DNA from: Irineochytrium annulatum
Taxonomy: Eukaryota > Chytridiomycota > Chytridiomycetes > Chytridiales > Chytridiaceae
Direction of reading: 5' to 3'
DNA length: 33,351 nucleotides
Assembly: GCA_027600665.1 (NCBI GenBank)
Contig: JADGJL010000165.1
Location: 1 to 33,351, forward strand
Made by a program: the position numbers and the translations under genes. Shown here in pieces: positions 10,230 through 21,966 of this stretch (position 1 is the stretch's first letter; each line of letters starts with the position of its first letter). Below the pieces are notes generated by a model, which did no database searches, was not told the origin of the DNA, and was given only the letters and a program-made list of their open reading frames with translations.

Positions 10230-12762
10230 CTAATCTACCGTGACCAGTATAACTTGTCGTCCCGTCTCATACTTCTTCAAATATCTCAACGCATTCGGTG
10301 ACAACCGATTGTGCTGCAAGTCAATGAAGACATCCCGCTTCAACCTCTCTACGCCAGCCGTTATCATCTTTGCCGCGGGATCATACAGGCAGTTCTTCTG
10401 CAACACTATTTCCTCTAAAAGACACCCACCCAGCACCCTTGCCAACGCCTCCGCCGTCTGCACTCCCGCCCCCTGGTTTGTGAGGTCGATTTGTTTCAAA
10501 CTTGTGTTTCTCTGCAACGCCGTGAACATTGCCGCGCAACCGTCATCCTCGAGCCGGCATCCGTCACCACCAATGAGCTCGAGCTTCACTAAAAAGAATT
10601 TCTGAAAGAGGACGCAGAAGACTGACGACGATTGCCTTGTCATGAGGTTCTCGCCGATGTGGAGGTCGCGTAGTTGGTAATCATTTGGATTTTCAGAGAT
10701 GCTTTGGCACAGAAGGGCCGTGTTTCGAACAAGGAGAGACGTTGCGTTGATATGCAGCTGTTTGATGCCTCTAACGCTTTTGCAGAACTGCGGGAATGTA
10801 GATGACAGCTCGACGGACGACATGTCAAGGGCTTCCAATGAGCGGCAGTTCTTGATCGCGGATACGATCACGATGGTTCCACTCGAGAAGAAATTGCCCG
10901 ATAGCGTGAGCTCCCGTAGCTGCGAGTTGAACTCAATCCACTTCGCCACCGCGCCGCCCGCCTCCGCACCGTAGATGTCACCGTCAGCTACATTTTCAGA
11001 GATGTCTAGCTGAACTAACGATCTCATCTTCGATAATTGGTGCATCAACGCGCAGACGCCCTTCGCGCCCAGAAATGCTTTCTTCAGCGTCAAAGATTGC
11101 AGCATAGGAATCGCGTGAAGGCTTCTATACAACCGCATCAATGTCACTCCAATTGGTAAGCCGTTGATCTCGGCGCAAACGCTTCGGTAGTTGCTAAGAT
11201 GGTCCTTAATGGGTAAAAGCACCGCGCATGATGATGGCGAAAGCCCGTTCTCGTCTGCAAACAATTGAAGGGTCAGCTGCCGGACCCGTAATTTTTGTTT
11301 GCCGTTGTTCGCGTCAGTCTTCATCATTTGGCTCCCCCGAATCTCGTTCTTTGTCGACGACGACCACTCCCCCTTCTCGTCAACACTCCGCGGTTGAGCA
11401 TTATGCATCCAGTCGAAAACATTCGAAAATTCCGTAACATCGTGGGCGCTACTGACGGCGACTCGGAGCTTCAGGTTCACGTCATGGCCCTGCAGGGCGG
11501 CCAAGATATCGCCAATAAACCTCTGCTGAGACGAGCTATTGATGAGAATATCTACGTCCCGCAAAGGCGCCTTATGGTAAAGCAACGACCACAACTCCGT
11601 ATCAAAGGGCGAAGACGAGTCAACAGATGCCCTCTGCATGCAATCTATCGCACTGATGCTTTCGGTAAAGCTTTCCAGTGCTTCTCTGAAGTCAGGATGC
11701 AGCGTCCGGTGCGGGTGGTTCTCAAGGCAGTATCGAAAGCATTCTATCCTCATCCGAAACTGCAGGGTTTCTTCACCTCCAGTGTATGGAAAAAAGACCT
11801 TCCTTGTCGCGTTTTCGCGTCGCAACGCACCCTTTTTTATCATGGCGAGAAACTGCACTCGGAGTGCTGCATCCGCTTCTTTTATGGTTCCCTTCAGCGT
11901 CGTTGTCTGCTGGTAAGCGCATAGGAAGTCAACGAGGGAGAGCCGTTTCATAATTGTCTTCAACAATGGCGGCGAGACGTTTTCGAGTGATTGTAATTCT
12001 TGGCCAGTTAGAAGTCTGTCGATAAGATATGCAACATACCGTTAAAATTACAGACAATCTCGTCACAGCAGAGATCCGCCAACGGCTGCAGATCCAGATA
12101 CACCGCTGCTTCTAGTGTACGCAGCGCGTTGCAAAGGGCCGGTTTATATGATTGCATGTAATTCGTCGACGGCAACTTCTTGAACCAATCGTGAAACAGG
12201 TACATCATGACATCCTGCCCAACTTCGCGCTCGATATCGGCAAAGTGAATCTGGTCACGTTTTTTCTCTATAAATGACTCTACCTGGAAATCAGCTTGTT
12301 ATGTGGAAACAAGAATATAATACCGGAGGATATCAAAATATGTCGAATGGTCGTGGACACCTCCGCGACGTTTAGGGGCAGCGTCCACGCCTGCATGCTC
12401 GCACCAAAGCTCAGCTGCACGGTTTGGAAGCAATCCGACATCTGCCGATGCTTCTCCAAACACTTCGCGAACTTCACGCTGAACTCCTGCTCGCTCATGA
12501 CGTCCTGCCGCAGGATGTACGTCAGGTTTCGCTCAATGGTGTCTTTCCAACTGCTATCTTGCTGTCCATGCAGCTTCGGTGCTGGCAATTCATCTCGCCG
12601 TTTTATTAGGTTGAGGTTCGGGAGGTTTGGGGGTTTCTTTCGGGGCGCCGGCTTCTGGGCGACGACGTGGTGCAGAGCCTGATGCAGACCTCTGTCCTCG
12701 ATCGCAGCACCGGCACCGTAGCGCCATCGGGAGGGTCGGATGGCGCCATGGTGGATGTCCAT
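10230..12762 (-). CDS. BTB/elongin C-like plus leucine-rich-repeat protein
   Basis: Proposed exons 12762-12324, 12294-12040 and 11998-10230 give about 820 residues. Residues ~135-230 resemble a BTB/SKP1/elongin C fold: VSTTIRHILISS, FADIEREVGQDVMMYLFHDW and TLEAAVYLDLQPLADLCCDE. The C-terminal half carries irregular ribonuclease-inhibitor-type leucine-rich repeats (LRELTLSGNFF, LEALDMSSVEL, LRDLHIGENLM, LKQIDLTNQGA, VFIDLQHNRLSPNAL). Such a pairing suggests a substrate adaptor of a cullin-type ubiquitin ligase, by inference only. The 41-nt second intron is convincing (GTATGT, CTTCTAACT, AAG). The first would be only 29 nt; without it the frame shifts by one. The ATG at 12762 is the first in frame, though the frame is open further upstream. 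Confidence 0.7.
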
Positions 12763-12932
12763 CAACAGCCTTTGAAGGGATGTCAATTTCGTCGGCCAAA
12801 TCTGGGCGATCCCACCCGTTTGCAATAGTTCAGTTATGATGAGGATATCGTATGTTAATGCAGTCTAAGATACATTTTGTCGGGGACGAAATCCGGAAGG
12901 TATAACGGCAGATTCTTCTTCTAGAAGGTTAT

Positions 12933-13578
12933 TTAAGGACGTTCGATAACCGCCACGTTACGGCAGAACAGACTCGCGCAACCTAACATCAGGGAATGCC
13001 TTCTCAAAACGCCGAATTGGTCCGCACCCTCATGCCCTTCCCCGGGCACCAAAGTGTCGCCCATAAGGTAAAAAATCGGAAAGCTGCAGTCCCCGATGTC
13101 CCTCAGCGTCTCCTCTTGAGTTCCGTTGGCGGACGCGAAGATGTCCACCGTGCCAGGCGCATGGTAGCTCATGACTTGGCTAACTCCCGCCAGAGATGCG
13201 GGGAAAAGGGCTTCAGGAGACACTTGCACGACCCGACGGCAGGACCCTGGGCGATTGGGATGTTCGCATCTCGTCGTGAGGCACTTCGCGCATGGTGTTC
13301 AACCGGTCATAACGACGGGGGCCGGCATAAGTTTCCAATCACCGATAATGTCGACGCCCTTGTCGTACGCGCCGCCGACAACTCTCAAGCTGGCGAAAAG
13401 AGTTCAACGAAAAGTGGATTAAAAAATACTGTTCATGTCGATATTGCGTGCAGAACGGGAGAACAGACTTGAACCCGAACATGAACAGCGCCGTTGCGAC
13501 CTGCCTTTCGTAAAAGGTCCTCGGGGTCGACGCATCGGGGAGATCGGACTCGAAGGCGATCCCCGCTAACTTTGACTG
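12933..13578 (-). pseudogene. RRG7/DUF2034-like gene, damaged or unresolved
   Basis: The minus strand carries pieces of the RRG7 (DUF2034) family, restriction-endonuclase-like proteins needed for respiratory growth in yeast mitochondria. LPDASTPRTFYERQVATAL leads through a good 40-nt intron (13429-13390) into HEHLRVVGGAYDKGVDIIGD, which contains the family's Asp motif. The frame then meets TGA at 13299-13301. A second frame supplies SCKCLLKPFSPHLWREL, matching the expected catalytic Cys-Lys motif, and a third stretch gives GTVDIFASANGTQEETL to the TAA near 12933. A 34-nt intron could bypass the TGA, but a further frame change remains near 13185-13160 (only a 17-nt GT-AG would fix it). No convincing start is visible. 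Either a pseudogene or a gene with sequence errors. Confidence 0.55.
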
Positions 13579-13608
13579 TCAAAGTGGCTGGCGACCATCT
13601 GGGACGAT

Positions 13609-15189
13609 ATGGACGATGTCTACGACGGCGACCCGGCCGGGGGCGGGGTCCGCCGGCCAACTGCTACCTATAACGGCGCTGAAAGGAGCCGCCGCGCCAA
13701 GTTGTTCGGGGACGTTTTGGGCGAGCCTCGAGGAAAGGATATTCCAAACGAAGTCCTCCCGACGGCGCCAAACGTCGCTCCAGCGGCCGAGGAGCTGACG
13801 TCGTTTACCGACATGGACGAATCTCCAGCTGACGCCCACCGCCCCGTGGATCCCAGAGCCGCCGCGCTCTCCAGCATGGCGAAAGCTCGCGAGCTCGAGG
13901 AAGCCATGGACGCCATTTGGGCCGACAAAACGACGGAAGAACCGTATCGCCGCCTCTCGCTCCGGCACGCCTCGCAGGCCGAGTTCGAGGCCACGGACAT
14001 CCTGTTTGAGGATGAGCAGCGCCGGAAGAATTCTGAGGCGCATGGGATAGCGAGCAAGATCTTAAACATCCGGGCCGAGATGGCGACGTCGCTGCGGACG
14101 GGCATCTACGAGGAGGAGCAGAGGCGGAAGAGGGTCTTGGAGGATGAGGAGAGGGCGAGGAAGGAGAGGGAGGTGGAGGCCCGCAGGAGGAAGGAGCAAG
14201 AGATGGACAGGAGAATGAGGAGTAAGATCACGCCGAGGGAGAAGGCGGTGGCTGTGGGCGGGACGGGAGATATTGGGGTGGGGTACATAACCACAAGGGT
14301 CGACTTCAGGCCTGTGCCGAGCGGGAACGAGGTCGAGGGCGCTTGGGGTACGCCAGTAACAGTAGGAGAGACGAATGCGGGCACACCGTCATCATTTGCG
14401 AGATCGCGGGGAAGCAGGAGGCCATCGATGGGCTCGGCGGCGTCGTCTTCACAGGCGGCGCTCCCGCACGTCGGCCACCGCCCGCTTCAGCCGGCGCTAC
14501 CGCGGATGCCGGTGAACGGTGTCAAGATGGCGTCGCTGGCGCGTGTGCCGGCAGAGGTCGAGGAGTTGTGGCAGAGGGCGTCGAGAGGAGGGAGCGCGTC
14601 GACCCAACAACAACCGGTCCAGCAGCAACCATGGACGCGAGCGGTCGACTCGGCGAAGGCGGCGCGGAAGCTGGTGAAGAAGGATTACGTCGGGTTCGGG
14701 AACTCGGCGGAGATCGCCACAGCGGACGGTCTCGCAGCCGTGGTCGCCCCGCGCGCTGAGGTTACCCCTGAGACCGATCATCAAGACGGTATTACGGAGC
14801 CCCTCGTGCGAGAACAGTCCGCCGTACCGGCGACAGTCCCCGTTACCGACGACGATCGCCTCGAGCAACGTCTCCGTCGCCCACGTATCGAGGTCGACGT
14901 CGCCCCGATGAACCACGTCCCTCGCCTGATGGACCCGCGCCACAAGCGGGACAAGGTGCACTTGTCTTTCAATGACGGGGCATCATTCGGTGTCGCCCGG
15001 CAGAAGGCGCCGCGGAAGCTCGACAGGTTGGCGGGAACGCTAGCGGGGCCGCCGCTTAGGCCGAATCCGATCATCACGCTGCCGCCGAGGAAGGTGATCG
15101 GGGGACTTGAGGCCGTGATGGGCCTGCAGCGGATGGATGGAGAGGTGTTCGTGGAGGCTGTCGAGCGCGCGTCGGGCACGCGTCGTTGA
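13609..15189 (+). CDS. uncharacterised coiled-coil protein
   Basis: A single open frame of 526 residues from ATG 13609 to TGA. I do not recognise the family. The N-terminus is acidic and disordered-looking. Residues about 120-210 are rich in Glu, Arg and Lys with heptad-like spacing (FEDEQRRKNSEAHG, YEEEQRRKRVLEDEERARK), predicting a long coiled coil. A conserved-looking block, GYITTRVDFRPVPSG, follows; then a Ser/Pro/Gln-rich linker with QQQPVQQQP; and a basic C-terminal part containing VHLSFNDGASFGVARQ and PRKLDRLAGTLAG. No signal peptide or membrane segment is evident. The start lies close to the divergent RRG7-like remnant. A structural or cytoskeletal role would be consistent with the coiled coil but is not shown. 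Confidence 0.75.
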   Translation: MDDVYDGDPAGGGVRRPTATYNGAERSRRAKLFGDVLGEPRGKDIPNEVLPTAPNVAPAAEELTSFTDMDESPADAHRPVDPRAAALSSMAKARELEEAMDAIWADKTTEEPYRRLSLRHASQAEFEATDILFEDEQRRKNSEAHGIASKILNIRAEMATSLRTGIYEEEQRRKRVLEDEERARKEREVEARRRKEQEMDRRMRSKITPREKAVAVGGTGDIGVGYITTRVDFRPVPSGNEVEGAWGTPVTVGETNAGTPSSFARSRGSRRPSMGSAASSSQAALPHVGHRPLQPALPRMPVNGVKMASLARVPAEVEELWQRASRGGSASTQQQPVQQQPWTRAVDSAKAARKLVKKDYVGFGNSAEIATADGLAAVVAPRAEVTPETDHQDGITEPLVREQSAVPATVPVTDDDRLEQRLRRPRIEVDVAPMNHVPRLMDPRHKRDKVHLSFNDGASFGVARQKAPRKLDRLAGTLAGPPLRPNPIITLPPRKVIGGLEAVMGLQRMDGEVFVEAVERASGTRR

Positions 15190-15347
15190 GAAGACGACTA
15201 TTATGAAGATATGGAGCAATCTCGGTTTTAGCTAACACACCATGTTTGGCGCTTTTCTACGCTTCACTTTCATGGTCCAGCAAAGGCATCCAGCTGTCTT
15301 GAAGAGGCTTGTCGTTGTGTGACGTCAAACACTCCATCTCCAGCAGC

Positions 15348-17307
15348 ATGGAGACCACTCCAGCCCCGTCAGGTACCGCGCAACCGTCGCCGGCGTCCCC
15401 GGTTCAGGAGGCGATGGCGATGCCCACCTCGGTATCGATCACCACCGACTCCGGCTCCTCCAGCTCCAGTAAGTCGGACTGGCAGATTTTTGGGTGTCCT
15501 CGACGGGATGGAGGACGAGCTGGCTGGCGAGGGTGGGAAGGCGTGAAGGGGTTGTTGTTAAGAAGGGTCGGTTGTCGGGAAGAGAAAGGTCGACGCGGTG
15601 GTCGACTCGGGCGCCATTGCCGACTGGGCCCTGTCGGTCTGGCTGGAGGTGATGGAGCGTTTGGACGTCGCGGTGGTTGTCGAGGACCTGGGATAAGGAA
15701 TTTCTGCCGGGCTACTCTCTAACTCCTTGCTTGCTAACAGCTGTAGTCCCTCCTCAACAGCTGGATGGGGTCTCCGTGCGTATCGACCAGCCCTCGCAAC
15801 CAGACGGCGACTCTGTGCGATTTCACGTGCCCTCCCAGCCGTCAGCCTTCCCCGAGACCGTACATGGGCTGACCGAGGCCCAGTACAACGCCATCGCCGC
15901 CCATCACAACGAATTCGGCATCCCCTTCCCACACCGACATTCTCCCGCCGAGCTCCACTCCATCAGCCAGGATATTCACGCCATGCGTATCAAGCTGACA
16001 CAGTCCCGTCTGGAGCAGGTGTATGGCACCCTGAACCACGGACCGCATCTCCACCACCCTCATCCGAACTTCCCCGCTCCGGGACACCCTCCGATGGTAC
16101 CACCAGGCGGTCCCTCCTCATACTACGCCGAATACATGGCCAAGATGGCTCAAACTGGCGTCATTGCCCCGGGCAAGCAGCACAGCGCTCCCGTAGACGT
16201 GACGGTCAATTCCTTCCCGACGACCGAGTGCCTCTATCGCGAGAGCGTGCCGCAGTCGTTCCTGACTTCGGCCCTGCCCTTCGAGGAGAGCGGCCGCGGT
16301 ACCGTCAGTTGCGAGGACGAGCGCCTAGGGGACGAGGACGAACTCCTGCGATACTTCCTCACGCACGCGAGGGGGAAGCCGAGCCTCCTCGTGCGGATCG
16401 TCGGGACGCACGTCGAGACGCGGTCCCCGAGCACTCACGGCGCCGCGCTCGACGCCGAGCCCGGGAACGCGGCTGAGCCCGCCCCCTCGCCGCCGCCACG
16501 ATCGAAGTCCAATTGCGTGCGGACGGACTTTGATGTGACCTTCGACTTGACGTCATACGTGGCGGAGGATTGGACGCACATGGTGGCTGTCGGACCGGGC
16601 GGGACGTTGGCGGGCGATGACGCGCCCGGTGCGAACGGCGGGATAAAGCTGACGCTTCGGCGCGGGGTGTGCATGTGCGGAGACGCTGAGGTGAATGCGG
16701 AGGTGTTAGAGACGGACCCGTTGCTTGAGAGGGCTGGTGGGCACATGTGGAAGGACGTGCTACGGGAATACACGGGATCGAAGTACGCGTTTAAAGAGTG
16801 AGTGTTTGCATGCAAAAAGGCGTGCTTGTTCATCATTGTTTATTCAACGTGGCCCGCCTAACGCAACTTCATCGTCATCGTAGGTTATTCATGGCGAAGG
16901 AGGTTCCCTGGGACTACGACTCACTACGGCCAGCCTTGATGCGTGCCATCAGGTGGACCGGTTACCAAGGCAAAATCGACATCACCTTTGAGAAACGCTC
17001 GTATAAAGGTTACGCATATTATACCCGTCCGTTGCTGACAATTTTTTTGATCTCAGTCGTCGCCCACTCCTCATCCATCTGGTCTAAAGTCACGCGAAAC
17101 CCCTTCACCTGGTTCCTCTGCGCCATTTCTTGTCTGTGGATCGTCTTCCTCCCGCTGTACCTCTTCGCTATAAAGCGCATTCACGGCAAGCTCCGGTTCT
17201 TCTATCCTATGAAATATTCAGGCGAGGAGTTCTACAACAGAAACTCGGGGCAGATTGTTCAGGCCGTCATGAGCGGGCGTAATGGTGTGACTATCTTGGC
17301 GGCATGA
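15348..17307 (+). CDS. uncharacterised fungal protein with one C-terminal membrane segment
   Basis: Exons 15348-15468, 15747-16797, 16884-17008 and 17057-17307 give 515 residues. The 278-nt first intron has TTGCTAAC near its 3' end; the others are 86 and 48 nt. The N-terminal third is Pro/His/Ser-rich (NHGPHLHHPHPNFPAPGHPP). The middle contains VNSFPTTECLYRESVPQSFL, DELLRYFLTHARGKPSLLVR and DFDVTFDLTSYV, and the C-terminal part has VPWDYDSLRPALMRAIRWTG and YKVVAHSSSIWSKVTRNPF before a hydrophobic stretch, WFLCAISCLWIVFLPLYLF, and a short tail. This order recalls a widespread but uncharacterised fungal family; I cannot name it. The protein is probably membrane-anchored with most of its mass on one side. 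The intron at 17009 restores KVVAHSSS. Confidence 0.75.
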
Positions 17308-17683
17308 TTTATTTGCAGGGGCCTGATGAGCTTTGAAAGCATTAATGCAGGGCCTCGTTGGAATAGCTCTAAAGACTTTTCTCGTTCTTTGACATTCCTT
17401 GTTCATGAGTCGTTATTAGTGGATACAAGTAATCTTAGCAATGAATTCATCAGAAGCTGCAGTGGCGCTCACCCGTGAAGTACTAATGCAACTTAAGTAA
17501 AGTACCTGTCGCGAACGGTGGGATAAATTGAAAGACTAAGAAAAGAAAACGGAACTTCGAAGGCGAATATTATCCCTCAGATAAAAAAAGGCGATGCATT
17601 ATTGCTTCGAAAACGTTTACAGTCGTCGTACTCAGGAACGAGTTTTGAGTAGTGAGGGGTAAATGAAGTGGCAGGAAATACAG
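17308..17683. other. intergenic, AT-richer
   Basis: This 3' flank of the membrane-protein gene contains only short broken frames. A-rich stretches are common (for example near 17531-17550 and 17581-17591). I see no gene, tRNA or repeat apart from the element that begins at 17684. Confidence 0.5.
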
Positions 17684-17927
17684 AATAAAAAGAAAATACT
17701 GCTCCAAGGCTAATTGTAACAGTAAGACTGCTCACCGCGAATTACGCCATGAGGAGTTTTACTGCACAGACTAACCAGGACTCGATCCAAAGACCGTCCT
17801 CCTGCGAGTCCACCGCCCTACTGCTTGGGCTATCGCCGGGCGACGAGGGAAATGAGCGAAGCGGGAGCTTATGCCGTCAACATTTCAACCTCCGCACGTC
17901 CACACTCAGCCAAGCGTTCAAGCCACC
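17684..17927 (-). mobile_element. tRNA-derived SINE, copy 1
   Basis: On the minus strand this ~240-bp unit is homologous to 27541-27774. A core of 140 bases (17837 to 17698) differs at about 4 positions. The head carries a Pol III A box and a B box, with a tRNA-like D stem (GCCC/GGGC) between. The anticodon and acceptor stems do not pair, so it is tRNA-derived rather than a working tRNA. It ends in a T-rich tail (TATTTTCTTTTT) like a Pol III terminator. The 5' part (17838-17927) is more diverged between copies. No target-site duplication was obvious. Confidence 0.75.
17778..17832 (-). promoter_or_regulatory. internal Pol III promoter (A and B boxes) of SINE copy 1
   Basis: The A-box-like TAGCCCAAGCAG begins at 17832 and the B-box-like GGATCGAGTCC begins at 17788. 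The B box matches the consensus GGTTCGANTCC at all but one position. The 44-base spacing is that of a standard tRNA. Confidence 0.7.
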
Positions 17928-19508
<1,581 letters not shown>

Positions 19509-19621
19509 AGTGCCGAAACTTTTTCTAAAATTACTACATTTGCTGAAATTGCTTGCATAAGATGCGAAATCACGTACATTCGGGATATGTTAACGGGCAT
19601 TAAACTTGATTATCCTGGTCC

Positions 19622-21735
19622 TTAAATCCATCCTAACTCCCTCCGCCCAAACTTCAACAGAACATCCCACGACTCCGAATACAGTGAAGCGCACGATATG
19701 AGAGCATCCCATTTGCTGGCAACATGCTCGCCCGTCTCAGCGCAATAGGAGCCAGGCTCGTAGGCCCCTAGCCTTCCGCACTCCAGCAAAACCTCGAAGC
19801 TCTCCGCCAGCCGATACTTAATAAGCCTCTTGGCAGCCCACAAGAACCACACGGGACCACTGGCACTCGACGAAAGGTGCTTGAGAACGACTCGGAGCAC
19901 CCGCGGCCACCCACAAATAACACCTAGCGGCAAGTATTTGTTATCATTTCTCCGCCTACACTCCCTCGCAAGGATTGCCGCCACAACGTCCTCCCGACCG
20001 TTCCACATGGCCGTGGAACAAAGACGCTCCCACTCGGGAATACCTCTTGCTCGACCAGGCCGACCCACGAAGAACTGGAGGCCTGGATATAACGCCCTAA
20101 TGCGACCCGCGTCCATGATGTAACGTGAAGTCATCGCCCGATCTCCGCCCTTAGACTCCAAGATCTCCGCAACCTCGCATGAATGCGTCCCTCTCCTCCC
20201 ACCCGCCCTTTACGCCAGTGGCGAGCCTCCAGGCACTCTCCATGATAAAACGAATACGTTGGTTGAAAAACCTCCATTTTCTGTTGCTCTTACGCGTCGC
20301 CTTGAGATTTGACCGAACGAGCGAGAGAAATCGCTGTAGGCCGCCGGCGGCTACCGCTCCCGCAACGTCTGCGGTATCCTTAATGCGAGTGAACAGCATT
20401 ACACTTTGCCGCATCAGGCCGAGGTCGTAGAGCTTATCAATGCCCTCCACGAAAAAACGACGAGTAGGCGGCGACCGAGGCCCTCACAGCAAGGCGGTTG
20501 ATGCTTGCAGGATCATTGACACCGTTTAGCAATAGCTTCAGGATTCGAAGTCGGTCAATTCCCCGGTGTGCGGTCCCCTCGGTGTATGTTAACACAGAGG
20601 CGACAGCCCAACAAAGCACACTTCTATCATTGAGGACGTTGGGCCACGACTCCAATAGAAGTTGGACGCTCTCAATGTCCCCCGCCCTCAGCGCGCGCTT
20701 GAGCGAGCGTTCGACGCCGTGGTACCTTGCGACAAACTCCTCCTGGCGTCCACACTCCCATATTTCACGCAGCGCCAAACGAAGCATACCCACACCCCTG
20801 CCCGCGAATCACGTCGGATCCATTGAAGTTGTCTCCACCCCGCGCGCGTGGCATAAGTCGATGAAGCTCATGAGCCAGGCTTCGCCCGCATTCAGCATGG
20901 CCGAGGGGAACGTGGCCTCCAGGTCATCAGCCCTCACCATGCCCGAGTCGAAAAAGGCGCAGGCGATCTCCCACGGGTGATTGTGCATCTCCAGCGCCGT
21001 CTTGTGGACCGTTTCCGCGTCCGCCCACGGCTTCACGGTATCAACAACGTCCATAAAGAGCCCGACATCCGCTAGTTTAGCAGTCGCCATCATGCTGGAG
21101 GCGTGGGGTTTCAACCCCGGTGCCGCCAAGAGTCTTCGCATGCATTTTGGAGCGAGCCTCGCCGCGCACATGTTGATCACATCGCCACTGACATCGCGGC
21201 CCCGTGGGTTTGTCATCCACCTCCCAAGCATCTCCTCGTCATCGCCGATGAGGAACCACGCCAAGTCGAGGCCGAAGAACACACCCGCATCCCGCTCCTC
21301 TAGCAGCCGCAGAGCTGAGGCGATCGGGGCCGGGTCGTTCCTGACCCAGGGGAGAGGATCAAGCCGCTTTAACTGCGGGATGCCGAAGGGTTCGTTCTCG
21401 CCCGGGAATACGACATCGGGGACAAGATCGACGAGCTTGATCGCGGCGGCCACAAAGGCGGGTCCAAGCTTGTAGAGGTTCAATCGGGTAACGATCTGCA
21501 GGTTAGTCGGCGGGAACGCCAGTGCTGGACATTGGCGCCTTCGGGAGGGGAAGAAGTCGGCGATGTAGTGGCGGATACTTTCGTCGGCAAAGCCTAGATC
21601 GTCCCTGAGGATCAGCGGCCGGCCGGGACCCTCGGAGAAGGCGATCTCGAAGTTGGGGAGGTCGTGGGGATGTATGCGGAGCGCGATCGCGTAGATTATG
21701 TCGTAAGGGAGCCCGCAGGTCGAGTCCATGCTCAT
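19622..21735 (-). CDS. F-box/ankyrin-like protein with an in-frame TGA
   Basis: Exons 21735-20488, 20444-20214 and 20173-19622 are joined by introns of 43 nt (GTGAGG...GTGGAG) and 40 nt (GTAAAG...GCGAG) that exactly remove two apparent frameshifts. The product would be about 671-676 residues. It begins with an F-box-like segment (LPYDIIYAIALRIHPHDLPN) and continues as irregular helical repeats resembling degenerate ankyrin units (ARLAPKCMRRLLAAPGLKP, LKRALRAGDIESVQLLLESW, ILKLLLNGVNDPASI, LAESFEVLLECGRLGAY). A TGA at 20809-20811 lies in frame after SMDPT. It would vanish if the 15-base GT...AG segment ending at 20796 were spliced; otherwise the gene is interrupted, or two genes abut. The start at 21735 fits the F-box, though the frame is open to 21900. 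Possibly a substrate receptor of an SCF ligase; inference only. Confidence 0.6.
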
Positions 21736-21966
21736 GTCGGGCGGGACGAGCTGCTCAGGGGCGGTGAGGTGAATTAGTGGAGAGATAAGTTTCAGTGAAA
21801 AGACGGCGATGGGTTGTTGACGAAGGGAGACCACCGCCAACACCGCGGCGCTGCGGCTGAACATAGGAGAAGCATTCCTGACTATCTCGCCACACGTCAT
21901 GTAATTCTTGATATATTTTTACTAGGACACTGACGTTGTGTTGATTTTGTTAAGTCGAGCTAAAGC

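Noticed and set aside
17760..17850. A functional tRNA gene with anticodon CGC
   Set aside because: A and B boxes and the D stem fit, but the anticodon and acceptor stems do not pair in either copy, and homology extends well beyond a tRNA.
19622..21900. A frameshifted pseudogene with three lesions
   Set aside because: Two lesions are cleanly explained by 43- and 40-nt GT-AG introns in the right phase; only the TGA remains open.
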